Assembly (NCBI GenBank): GCA_002793355.1
Contig: PFQB01000002.1
Location: 1-14,532 of the forward strand
DNA: 14,532 nt
Source: Candidatus Dojkabacteria bacterium CG_4_10_14_0_2_um_filter_Dojkabacteria_WS6_41_15
GTDB taxonomy: Bacteria; Patescibacteriota; Dojkabacteria; GCA-002793355
Direction of reading: 5' to 3'
Shown piece by piece: positions 1 through 6,698 of this stretch (the stretch's first letter is position 1; each line of letters begins with the position of its first letter). Made by a program: the position numbers and the translations under genes. The notes beneath the pieces are model-generated. The model was not told the origin of the DNA and made no database searches. It was given only the letters and a program-made list of their open reading frames with translations.

Positions 1-620
1 TTGCTGAAAACGTGTTGCGTGAAGTTTTGATCGAACGAAACGCAGATTATTATGAAGCGGAACACGAAGCGGCTTTTTACGGTCCAAAAATCGACATCCA
101 AATGAAGAACGTCCTGGGCAAAGAAGATACAGCATTTACGGTGCAATACGACTTTGTGATGCCAAAACGCTTCAAGCTTGTGTATATTGACGAAGACGGC
201 AAGGAAAAGGAAACAATTGTGATTCACCGATCTTCGATTGGCGCAATTGAGCGAGTAATGGCCTTCTTAATTGAGCATTTCGCTGGAAACTTCCCTGCCT
301 GGCTTCATCCAGAACAGGTGGTTCTTATCCCGATTGGCGAAGATCAGAAACCTTACGCACAAGAGGTTGCAAAAGCTTTCAAAGCAGAAATTCCAGGAAT
401 CCGCATCTCGGTTGACGAAGATAACAATACGTTGGGAAAGCGTATCCTGGTTGCTCAACAGCAAAAGACACCATACATGATTATTCTCGGTAAACAGGAA
501 GTTGCAAACAACACGGTGAGTATTCGCTTGCGAACCGGTGAAAATGTTAACGGTATTTCATTGCAAGATGCAATAGCTCGAATTAAGAATGTAATAGCCA
601 CTAAGTCAATCGAACTGTAA
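1..620 (+). CDS. thrS: Threonyl-tRNA synthetase, C-terminal part (5' end outside window)
   Basis: Class II aminoacyl-tRNA synthetase that charges tRNA-Thr in the cytoplasm. The reading frame is open from base 3 (first full codon GCT), so the gene enters from the left. About 206 codons of a usual 570-640 are present. Visible are FYGPKID (bases 75-95) and the VIHRSSIGAIER stretch (219-254), whose His (225-227) matches the zinc-binding His of the family's MIHRAILGS motif. From about base 315 the C-terminal anticodon-binding domain follows (VVLIPIGEDQ ... TPYMIILGKQEV). An oddity is that the canonical WQ(C/L)xTxQxDF segment reads DTAFTVQYDF here, so the Trp-Gln pair is absent. The Nudix gene starts 5 bases after the stop. 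Identification is secure; the N-terminal editing domains cannot be judged. Confidence 0.95.
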   Translation, partial: AENVLREVLIERNADYYEAEHEAAFYGPKIDIQMKNVLGKEDTAFTVQYDFVMPKRFKLVYIDEDGKEKETIVIHRSSIGAIERVMAFLIEHFAGNFPAWLHPEQVVLIPIGEDQKPYAQEVAKAFKAEIPGIRISVDEDNNTLGKRILVAQQQKTPYMIILGKQEVANNTVSIRLRTGENVNGISLQDAIARIKNVIATKSIEL

Positions 621-625
621 TTGCC

Positions 626-1204
626 ATGAAGTCCGAACCAGAACTACGAAAAGAGTTACTGGCGCAGATTGCCAATGTTTCCTGCTTTGATGAAGTTGAG
701 CGAGCCACGCAAGCCAAGATGCTAGCGTGGCTCGCGGATACTCCAGAGTATTGCCGGATTTCGAAAAAGCCGGACTACCCCACCGAACATTTTGGATTAT
801 TCAATGTTTGTGTAACACCTGATTACCAAGAAATACTGTTGTTCGAACACAAGAAATCGGGGTTACTCCTTACCTCCGGTGGACATTTAGACAAAGACGA
901 AACTTTTCAGCAATGCGTTGTGCGCGAATGCAGAGAAGAAATGGGGCTTGAATTAGCAGCCTTTACCAACTCGCCCTTTTTCCTTTCACAACTTGATACT
1001 CACACCGTTAGTGCCTTCCACTGGGAGCCTTGGTTCTTAATCCCTGTGTCAAAGGATACTGATTTTACGAAAGGACCTGATTATGAGCAAGAGTTTACTG
1101 GCCACCATTGGTACAAAATGGAAGATGCAAAAAAACTTACACGCATCCACGAGCATACGCCCAGAATGATTGACAAAATCTTGAAAGGTTTCTCAGCATC
1201 TTAG
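626..1204 (+). CDS. Nudix hydrolase
   Basis: A 192-residue protein of the Nudix superfamily, enzymes that hydrolyse nucleoside diphosphates linked to another moiety using divalent metal. The Nudix box GX5EX7REUXEEXGU is complete at residues 86-108 (G86, E92, R100-E101, E104-E105, G107); one hydrophobic position is Cys102. Residues 1-50 are an N-terminal helical extension, and the Nudix fold begins near FGLFNVCV (56-63). The substrate cannot be told from sequence; an NUDT-like nucleotide or cofactor hydrolase is possible. The ATG lies 5 bases after the thrS stop with no Shine-Dalgarno sequence, so it probably shares the thrS transcript. The next gene has its own promoter after a 76-base gap. 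Confidence 0.9.
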   Translation: MKSEPELRKELLAQIANVSCFDEVERATQAKMLAWLADTPEYCRISKKPDYPTEHFGLFNVCVTPDYQEILLFEHKKSGLLLTSGGHLDKDETFQQCVVRECREEMGLELAAFTNSPFFLSQLDTHTVSAFHWEPWFLIPVSKDTDFTKGPDYEQEFTGHHWYKMEDAKKLTRIHEHTPRMIDKILKGFSAS

Positions 1205-1242
1205 CCAAGAAAAGTCTCCGTAGATTCAACGTTTCCCCACCC

Positions 1243-1270
1243 TTTACATTGCTACTATTAACTATATTAT
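1243..1270 (+). promoter_or_regulatory. Predicted promoter for the ATP-grasp operon
   Basis: TTTACA at 1243-1248, 16 bases, then TATTAT at 1265-1270, with an overlapping alternative -10 TATACT at 1268-1273. The ATG at 1281 is 10 (or 7) bases past the -10, so the transcript would have a leader of only about 0-3 bases. No Shine-Dalgarno sequence is present. It lies in the 76-base gap after the Nudix gene. Confidence 0.6.
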
Positions 1271-1280
1271 ACTTTCAACC

Positions 1281-2362
1281 ATGCAACAAAATGAACTAGG
1301 CAACAATGACGATGAAGGTGTGCCCCTCAGCAGACCGAATATCCACAAAGTGGCTATTGTTCACACGCATGTAGTTAGAGAAAATACCCTACAGAGCAAG
1401 AATATTTATCAGATTTTGATGTAATCGAGCGCGCAACAGACCTTAAACAGCTGTTAGAACGTTATTCTTATCAAGTATTTCTTATCCCCTGGAACGATAA
1501 TGTCGTTGAAGCAATCCGTAGTTTCAATCCAGAGGTAATCGTTAATTTAGTCGAAACCGTGGACGGGGATACACTAAAAGCAAAATCTACCTTTGAAACA
1601 CTCGCTACCTTAAGGATTCCCTACACAGGCATTGACGCAAAGACCTTTGTGCTTAACTGTTACAAAGATGCCTTTAAAGAATGCCTGCTAGAAAACCATG
1701 TTTCCACGCCAGCTTATGCAATTATCGATTCCCTCAATAATATCGACTCGGAACAAATCACTCCACTGTTACCCGCAATGGTCAAGTTAAATACACACAT
1801 GGGTGGCAGCATTGGCATGGACGAAACAGCAATTTGCTATACACTAGAGCAGGTACGTACACGTTGCGAGACCATCATGAAAACCTTCAAATCCAAAGCA
1901 TTGGTCGAAAAATATATCAAAGGAAAGGAACTTACCGGTATTGCAATCCAACGCGACAATGATATCGATGTTTTTGTTGGGCAAAAGATATTTTCAGCCG
2001 ATTACTCGTTTTGTAGTTGGAAGGCGGTATGGATAGACGAAGATTCTTATGCTTACAACGGCCCTTACGACGATTCAGACGGAAAGATTCGCGAGCTGTG
2101 TATTGGCGGGTTCCGTGCCTGCGGGGTTACTGGGTATGCTAAGTTTGATATCCTGGTTGATCAAGACGGAACACCCTACATTGTTGACATAAACCCAAAC
2201 TGCTCTCTTGGTCAATATGACAGTGCTATTGATGTTGTGCCTTCTTTGTTCGGAAGAAAATTCGAAGTATCCCTCTTTGCAATTATCAACACCGCCTTAA
2301 AAGTCAACAAACAACGAGCTCTTGAGGTCGCACCTCAAAAAGCGCTATACTTCCATACATGA
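1281..2362 (+). CDS. D-Ala-D-Ala-ligase-like ATP-grasp enzyme, apparent -1 frameshift
   Basis: An ATP-grasp carboxylate-amine ligase of the D-Ala-D-Ala ligase type. From ATG 1281 the frame reads MQQNELG...KVAIVHTHVVRE and stops at TAA 1422-1424. Homologous sequence continues in another frame from about 1382 (KYPTEQEYLSDFDVIERA) to TGA 2360-2362. One extra A in the run 1381-1384 would join them into a 360-residue protein with family-typical layout: N-domain with VIVNLVE, PYTG (about 114-117), LVEKYIKGKEL in the ATP-grasp domain, and metal ligands in KFD and VDINPN (about D290, D303, N305). A start at the in-frame GTG 1559 would lose the N-domain. The SDR start overlaps the stop by 4 bases. Superfamily is confident; substrate (peptidoglycan dipeptide or another) is not. 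The shift may be a sequencing error, a true lesion or recoding. Confidence 0.8.
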
Positions 2363-3096
2363 AGGTTGCAATTATCACAGGGACAAGCTCGGGATTGGGT
2401 AAAGCCTTTGCACAGGCACTGTTATATTTGGGCTGGAAGGTTTACGGGATTTCTAGACGTGAAGCGCCCGAGTTAATGGCACATAGCAATTTCCGGCAAA
2501 TAATCATGGACTTGGCCAAGCCACTCGATAAGCAACTTCTCACTAAAGAAATTCAAGAAAAGAAGATTGACTTGTTAGTGAATAATGCGGGCGTATGCAT
2601 TACTGGACCAGCTGATCAATGGGATGAAGCAGCCTATAACAATACTTTTCGAATTCAGTACACAACCCCCATGGAGCTTCTTAGTTATTTCGTTAATATG
2701 CTAAAAGATGGCCAGATAATAAATATTCTTTCTGACGCAGCGGTACTTGGGTGGGAAAGTTTTGGACTGTTTGGCGCCTCTAAAGCGGCGCTATTACTGC
2801 ACTCGAAATCCTATGCGAAAGAACATCCTGAAATCAAATTATTAAACATTCATCCTAGCTCTGTCGATACTCCGATGACCGACACGGTCAGTCAAGAAGC
2901 TATCGCTGAACGCCATAATTTCATGGAAGTCCAAGAAATAGTTGGACTTTTTCTTCAAGCCATTACTGGCGTACTTTCCTTACCCACAGGTTCAAGTATT
3001 TTTGCCCATAATCAATGGGAAGCACCCGACTTGAGAGAGCTTGGCTCCAATATTTATCTTTACAACGTAGAATCAAAATCATTGATTAAGCTATAA
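2359..3096 (+). CDS. Short-chain dehydrogenase/reductase-like protein lacking the catalytic Tyr
   Basis: A 245-residue SDR fold protein. The Rossmann glycine motif TGTSSGLG is at residues 7-14, NNAG at 75-78, and basic SRR at 32-34 after strand 2 suggests NADP(H). Ser125 (IINILS) and Lys142 are in the expected places, but the YxxxK motif reads FGASK (138-142): the catalytic Tyr is Phe138 (codon TTT, 2770-2772), exactly 13 residues after Ser125 as in active enzymes. The Asn of the tetrad also seems replaced (IQYT at 99-102). It may therefore bind a nucleotide without normal oxidoreductase activity. The ATG overlaps the ATP-grasp stop (ATGA), so the two are translationally coupled. The DUF192 gene begins 9 bases later. 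Family is sure; activity is doubtful. Confidence 0.88.
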   Translation: MKVAIITGTSSGLGKAFAQALLYLGWKVYGISRREAPELMAHSNFRQIIMDLAKPLDKQLLTKEIQEKKIDLLVNNAGVCITGPADQWDEAAYNNTFRIQYTTPMELLSYFVNMLKDGQIINILSDAAVLGWESFGLFGASKAALLLHSKSYAKEHPEIKLLNIHPSSVDTPMTDTVSQEAIAERHNFMEVQEIVGLFLQAITGVLSLPTGSSIFAHNQWEAPDLRELGSNIYLYNVESKSLIKL

Positions 3097-3105
3097 CACT
3101 CTATC

Positions 3106-3726
3106 ATGCTGTTCAAATTCATCTTTTCCCTCCTTAAACAATTACGTTGGATTATTTCCATCGTTCTAGTCGTTGGTGGAATTACTCTCGTTGCACTGCA
3201 ATACCAACAAATCAAAAGCTCACCATTTGGAAGCTTCTTGCCCAACATCTCCTTGGCGTCACTAAAGAATATGCTACCAACACCAGTAACACCAACGGTT
3301 ACGGCGATACCAACACCGAATCCCAACCCTACCATGGCTATCGTTAGTATCCAAACGCCACATGGCCCAGTAGTCTTTACCTCCGAGGTCGCGCAAACAG
3401 ACGAGACACGCGCGTTAGGCCTCATGTACCGCACACAGCTAGATCCATATGCCGGTATGTACTTTATTTTCAAGGATGACGTACAGGGAGGGTTTTGGAT
3501 GAAAAACTGTGAGATTCCTTTGGACCTAATCTTTATCGATAGCGAAAATAAAATTATCGATATTAGGGCGAATGTCCCCCCCTGCAAACAACTAGATCCA
3601 ACACAAACAACTTGTCCCAGTTATGTTCCTAAAGCACCCTATCGAACCGTATTAGAAGTAAACGGGGGAACAGCAAAAGCGAACAATTTCTCTGTTGGGC
3701 TGACTGTTACTGTACTCGATAAATAA
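3106..3726 (+). CDS. Membrane-anchored DUF192 protein
   Basis: A 206-residue protein with one N-terminal membrane segment (about residues 14-32), a Pro/Thr-rich linker (58-76) and a DUF192 domain (about 84-205) that should lie outside the cytoplasmic membrane. Family marks are the TRALGLMYR stretch (101-109), GMYFIF (117-122), FWMKN (130-134), IPLDLIFID (137-145), NVPPC (156-160) with a second Cys at 170 that could form a disulfide, and VLEVNGG (182-188). The family's biochemical role is not established. It is third in the ATP-grasp/SDR operon with a 9-base gap. A TATAAC hexamer at 3092-3097 might be a weak internal -10. It converges with the gene on the other strand 27 bases away. Confidence 0.92.
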   Translation: MLFKFIFSLLKQLRWIISIVLVVGGITLVALQYQQIKSSPFGSFLPNISLASLKNMLPTPVTPTVTAIPTPNPNPTMAIVSIQTPHGPVVFTSEVAQTDETRALGLMYRTQLDPYAGMYFIFKDDVQGGFWMKNCEIPLDLIFIDSENKIIDIRANVPPCKQLDPTQTTCPSYVPKAPYRTVLEVNGGTAKANNFSVGLTVTVLDK

Positions 3727-3729
3727 CAC

Positions 3730-3750
3730 AACCGAAAATATATTACGGTT
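3730..3750. terminator. Weak hairpin between convergent genes
   Basis: AACCG (3730-3734) pairs with CGGTT (3746-3750), with two further A-T pairs inside after a mismatch. It occupies the 27-base gap between two convergent stop codons. There is no T-run on either side, so function as an intrinsic terminator is only a guess. Confidence 0.25.
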
Positions 3751-3753
3751 CGC

Positions 3754-4326
3754 TCATACTGCAGCTGCTCGTGCCACACGCAGTACTGCCGTCGACTGCG
3801 TTTCGGTCAGTGGTTTGGTAATAATAACCTCTCTGAACTTTCCGTCTCGCCTGTATTCTCCTTTTGCACGGACTATCACGGCTGGCATTCCAATTTGTGG
3901 CGCACAAAAAGCCTCTCCAACCTTAATCTTTTCTCGATTAACTTGGCCAGCCTCATCTTTTCGGACCAAAAAAAGAAATAATCTGCAAAAATTCTCAACA
4001 TCGGCGTTACTACGGATTGATCGATAATGCTTTGCCCCCTGGGGTTTTTCTTGTAAGATTCTGAATTCCCAAGGCTGTATTTTTGAATCCTGTTTGGTAT
4101 CTGTTATCAATTTGAACGCTTTTCTTGCGGTTCCGGGTTCGACAAAAACCAACATACCTTCAGATCTAGCAGTCTCTTTTTCAGTGTCGCGGTTAAGAAC
4201 TATTATTCTATCCCTTCCATCCCGAGTATCCCCAGGTGCTTTAGAGCGGGGATCTACACCCTGATTCCGAATAATCAACCTATCCGATGTCCCATACCCT
4301 TCGATTCTATTGTAAGGAATTCCCAT
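3754..4326 (-). CDS. Hypothetical protein
   Basis: A 190-residue protein that I do not recognise. It has no signal peptide or membrane segment and looks soluble, charged and rich in Arg, Lys and Asp. A stretch near the N-terminus (about residues 26-46) is dense in Arg and Asp and probably flexible. It has two Cys, in the C-terminal half (NFCRLF and AFCAPQIG). It is the last of three genes read leftward and starts 14 bases after the stop of the preceding gene, so cotranscription with the lysozyme-like gene is likely. No Shine-Dalgarno sequence precedes the ATG. The length of uninterrupted frame and the operon position support it being real. Confidence 0.6.
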   Translation of the reverse strand: MGIPYNRIEGYGTSDRLIIRNQGVDPRSKAPGDTRDGRDRIIVLNRDTEKETARSEGMLVFVEPGTARKAFKLITDTKQDSKIQPWEFRILQEKPQGAKHYRSIRSNADVENFCRLFLFLVRKDEAGQVNREKIKVGEAFCAPQIGMPAVIVRAKGEYRRDGKFREVIITKPLTETQSTAVLRVARAAAV

Positions 4327-4340
4327 CGTTTTTTACACTT

Positions 4341-5165
4341 TTATTTGTGAACTACGACATAATCAGTTGATTGGGTGTTTTTCTCGATGTATGAAACATC
4401 TACAGAACCAATTATCTGACGAAGTGTAACATTATCTCGAAGATATATTCCTTCTTTTGGAAGTCGCACACCATGCGTTAATGAGAAGGTTTGGTATTGC
4501 CCCTTATTCCAATAATAAAGCTTGCTCTTACTTGCATCAATTTCAATAAATCGTTCTGTGAAACTGCCTGCCATCATGCCTGGAGTCTCATCTGCAACAA
4601 CCAACTGAATTGTTCCAAGATTTTGCCGAGGTGCTTCTTGTAAACCTTCAACCTGGCAGTACGAAATTCCTTTCGCAATAACCGTATTTAATTGTTCCAC
4701 CAAATTATCGTAGTTTACTTCCCAGTCCTGGATACGCACCTGCGCTGATGCACCAGCTCCAGTTATTACACGATATTGCTCGACACCCAATGGAAACTTT
4801 TTGAAATATTCATTAGCACACGAAACAACCAATTGCACCTTTCCCACAGAACAGGAAAAGCCGGCTTGATCACATCCAGTCGCCGTAAAACATTTTTTTA
4901 ACGCACTAAGTGGAAATGAAACTGTCTTATCTGGTGCATATAGTGTGATCGATTTCTCGGAATCTGCAAAGAATTTATCGAAAGTAGTCGAGGGTAGGCA
5001 TTGAAAACTTTCCGCAGCTTTCTCACCAAGCACTTGGGTTTGATTGTACAACGAAGCGTATCTTACTACCCCATCCCCCACCAACCAAAGCAATCCGAGA
5101 AAGGAACTGACACCAATAATTGCAACAATAGAGAGCTTCCTTTGAAGAAATGTTTGTAGTTCCAT
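4341..5165 (-). CDS. Anchored Cys-rich exported protein with a weak YkuD-like segment
   Basis: A 274-residue protein with one N-terminal membrane segment (about residues 11-31), the remainder presumably extracytoplasmic. It holds several Cys (near 56, 91, 98, 104, 115 and 168), which suggests disulfides. Near residues 206-230, a stretch reading FIEIDASKSKLYYWNKG and then SLTHG resembles the opening strands of YkuD L,D-transpeptidase domains. The family's catalytic HxnSHGCxR-type motif is absent and the protein ends about 45 residues later, so it is not an active transpeptidase; the likeness may be descent or chance. It lies 7 bases after the lysozyme-like gene and appears to have its own -10 (5172-5177). 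A cell-wall role is inferred from this neighbour. Real gene likely; function unknown. Confidence 0.65.
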   Translation of the reverse strand: MELQTFLQRKLSIVAIIGVSSFLGLLWLVGDGVVRYASLYNQTQVLGEKAAESFQCLPSTTFDKFFADSEKSITLYAPDKTVSFPLSALKKCFTATGCDQAGFSCSVGKVQLVVSCANEYFKKFPLGVEQYRVITGAGASAQVRIQDWEVNYDNLVEQLNTVIAKGISYCQVEGLQEAPRQNLGTIQLVVADETPGMMAGSFTERFIEIDASKSKLYYWNKGQYQTFSLTHGVRLPKEGIYLRDNVTLRQIIGSVDVSYIEKNTQSTDYVVVHK

Positions 5166-5171
5166 GAACTC

Positions 5172-5177
5172 ATTATA
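5172..5177 (-). promoter_or_regulatory. -10 element (TATAAT), leaderless start
   Basis: On the minus strand a perfect TATAAT ends 6 bases before the ATG at 5165. It lies over the last codon and stop of the upstream gene (CTA TAA T). Initiation there would put the transcript start at or next to the ATG. No clear -35 is seen. Confidence 0.5.
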
Positions 5178-5790
5178 GCGCAGGCATTCGATTCATTAAA
5201 GAGGCAACATTTCTGCCCCAAGCTTCGGGGGTTACAGGATTATAGCGGTAGGCAATCTTCTGAGGCGTGCGTAATCCACCGGCATAGTAATTCGACATAC
5301 CCCGTGCAACATCATAAATTGCTGCTTTAAAGGACGCGTAACCCGACCTTCCCCAACCGAACGGATTGTAGGCGCGGAACAGTTTCTTCCCACCAGTCGA
5401 TTCTACTATCGAAATTGCGGGCAATAAACGATAGTCTATACCATAGGTATCAGCTGCTCTAACAAAATCCTCCGCATTTGCTGCAAGTGGTGCCCCATAA
5501 CTACTGAAAAACGCTTTTACCGCCGTAACTTTCTTCTTAAACTTTTCTGTATTCCTAGGATCAACTGCTTCTTCGATATACTTCGGGGGAATAGTTACCT
5601 CTAGCTCTGAAGACACACCACTTGTGTAAATAGCCATAGATTGAAGAATTGCAACATGTTCTTCACCCTGAGTAGCAAGCCAACGAAATAGCACGAAGCC
5701 AGCAACTGCAAAAAATACTCCCCCAACAAAAATTGTTGAAAACACAAGCCGTGTAATCTTTTTTCGCTGCATTTTTCGATGAAGTAACAT
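5173..5790 (-). CDS. Membrane-anchored lysozyme-like (glucosaminidase/transglycosylase) protein
   Basis: A 205-residue protein with a basic N-terminus, one membrane segment (about residues 14-36) and an extracytoplasmic lysozyme-like domain (about 95-205). The domain opens with YGAPLAANAEDFVRAADTYG and continues with LLPAISIVEST, where Glu130 is the likely catalytic acid, followed by YNPFGWG (141-147) and a helix reading IYDVARGMSNYY. This layout matches peptidoglycan-cleaving lysozyme-fold enzymes, so it probably trims cell wall at the outer membrane face. It is first in a three-gene leftward operon and divergent from the nitrilase gene. The ATG at 5790 is favoured over an internal ATG at 5772 because an extended -10 ends 7 bases upstream. 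The exact bond cleaved is unknown. Confidence 0.75.
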   Translation of the reverse strand: MLLHRKMQRKKITRLVFSTIFVGGVFFAVAGFVLFRWLATQGEEHVAILQSMAIYTSGVSSELEVTIPPKYIEEAVDPRNTEKFKKKVTAVKAFFSSYGAPLAANAEDFVRAADTYGIDYRLLPAISIVESTGGKKLFRAYNPFGWGRSGYASFKAAIYDVARGMSNYYAGGLRTPQKIAYRYNPVTPEAWGRNVASLMNRMPAL

Positions 5791-5797
5791 CTGGGGG

Positions 5798-5806
5798 ATT
5801 ATAGCA
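5798..5806 (-). promoter_or_regulatory. Extended -10 promoter for the lysozyme-like operon
   Basis: On the minus strand the sequence reads TGCTATAAT, a perfect extended -10, followed by 7 bases (CCCCCAG) and the ATG at 5790. No good -35 is visible, as expected for extended -10 promoters. The transcript would begin at or beside the ATG. Confidence 0.65.
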
Positions 5807-5835
5807 AGAATCAGTCGATTTGTGGTGAATAATTT

Positions 5836-5844
5836 TGATATAAT
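5836..5844 (+). promoter_or_regulatory. Extended -10 promoter for the nitrilase-like gene
   Basis: TGATATAAT with 9 bases to the ATG at 5854 and no Shine-Dalgarno sequence. It is arranged back to back with the opposing extended -10 at 5798-5806, about 30 bases away. The predicted leader is about 0-3 bases. Confidence 0.65.
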
Positions 5845-5853
5845 AGTGGCATC

Positions 5854-6654
5854 ATGCTAAAAGATCTTTCGGTTGCAGTTCTTCAGACTACGGTTCCAAC
5901 TAATTCTACAGATGGTGAGGCACAAGTAGAAAGACTAGTTAAAGAAGCTACTTCTTTCAACGTTGACATGGTTGGGTTACCCGAAGATTGCATTACACCA
6001 AGATCAGAAATAAGTACCGGTTACGCTGCTCTCAACTTCCTTTCTGCCATTGCCAAGAAATACAGTACTTACTTATTCGGAGCGACAGGCGTTCTAGAAA
6101 ATGACGGAATCCACGATCGAGGGTTCTTGTTTAATCGTGAGGGTAAACTTATTTTAGCCCACGATAAAATTGTACTGACTCCACCAGAAGTTGAGCAAGG
6201 AGTAGTTGCTGGAGCCACTCTAAATATCACAGACACTGAATTCGGACGAATTGCCATATTAGTGTGCAAAGATACTTTTCATCGTTATGCACCATGGTTT
6301 TTTAATGAACTGAGAAAATCTGCTGTTGATATCGTACTTGTTCCTTCTTATTCTCTCAATGTTTCAAAACGATCGATTGAGTTATGGGTAGATTCTCTTA
6401 AGGCTCAAGCAAAATGGTTCGATTTGTATATCGTTGCTCCAGGAACCATTGGGAAAAACCTAACTGCTTTTCCATCTTTTGGGCACTCACTGATAATCTG
6501 TCCTAACCGGGTAGTGCTAGCTGAAGGTTCAACCGATAAAGAAGAAATCCTTACCGCAAAATTGGATGTAGAGTCACTTGAAACAGTTAGAAAGACGGTT
6601 GGAGCACTCTGGCAACCGGAAACTGTTCCTGCCTTCACAGTTATTCTTCATTAA
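5854..6654 (+). CDS. Carbon-nitrogen hydrolase (nitrilase superfamily)
   Basis: A 266-residue cytoplasmic enzyme of the nitrilase/amidase superfamily, which hydrolyses amide or nitrile C-N bonds through a Glu-Lys-Cys triad. The triad is visible as Glu44 (GLPED), Lys105 (HDKIVLTPPE) and Cys138 (LVCKDTF); Glu112 may be the supporting second Glu. Length is normal for a stand-alone member. Nothing in the active-site stretches points to one substrate, so omega-amidase, carbamoylase or a peptide amidase cannot be told apart. It is a single-gene unit with its own extended -10 promoter, divergent from the lysozyme-like operon and convergent with gpmI, with 44 bases between the stop codons. Confidence 0.88.
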   Translation: MLKDLSVAVLQTTVPTNSTDGEAQVERLVKEATSFNVDMVGLPEDCITPRSEISTGYAALNFLSAIAKKYSTYLFGATGVLENDGIHDRGFLFNREGKLILAHDKIVLTPPEVEQGVVAGATLNITDTEFGRIAILVCKDTFHRYAPWFFNELRKSAVDIVLVPSYSLNVSKRSIELWVDSLKAQAKWFDLYIVAPGTIGKNLTAFPSFGHSLIICPNRVVLAEGSTDKEEILTAKLDVESLETVRKTVGALWQPETVPAFTVILH

Positions 6655-6698
6655 TGGAGATTTCTACAGTTTCGGCAACTTCGGTTACTATCGCATGA

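Noticed and set aside
1376..1390. Programmed -1 frameshift in the ATP-grasp gene
   Set aside because: The zero-frame context A GAA AAT does not match X XXY YYZ and I see no Shine-Dalgarno-like stimulator upstream. An indel in an A run is simpler.
1559..2362. GTG 1559 as the true start of the ATP-grasp protein
   Set aside because: It falls inside the conserved VNLVE...GD segment, so it would remove the N-terminal domain, and no promoter precedes it.
3060..3587. 175-residue minus-strand frame opposite the DUF192 gene
   Set aside because: It lies antisense to a clear DUF192 domain and the end of the SDR, and shows no family features.
4341..5165. Active L,D-transpeptidase (YkuD)
   Set aside because: Only the opening strands look similar. 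The His and Cys catalytic motif is absent and the protein ends too early.
6616..6675. Inverted repeat CCGGAAACTGT / ACAGTTTCGG as a terminator after the nitrilase gene
   Set aside because: One arm has a missing base, the loop is 39 bases, most of it is coding, and no T-run follows. Probably chance.
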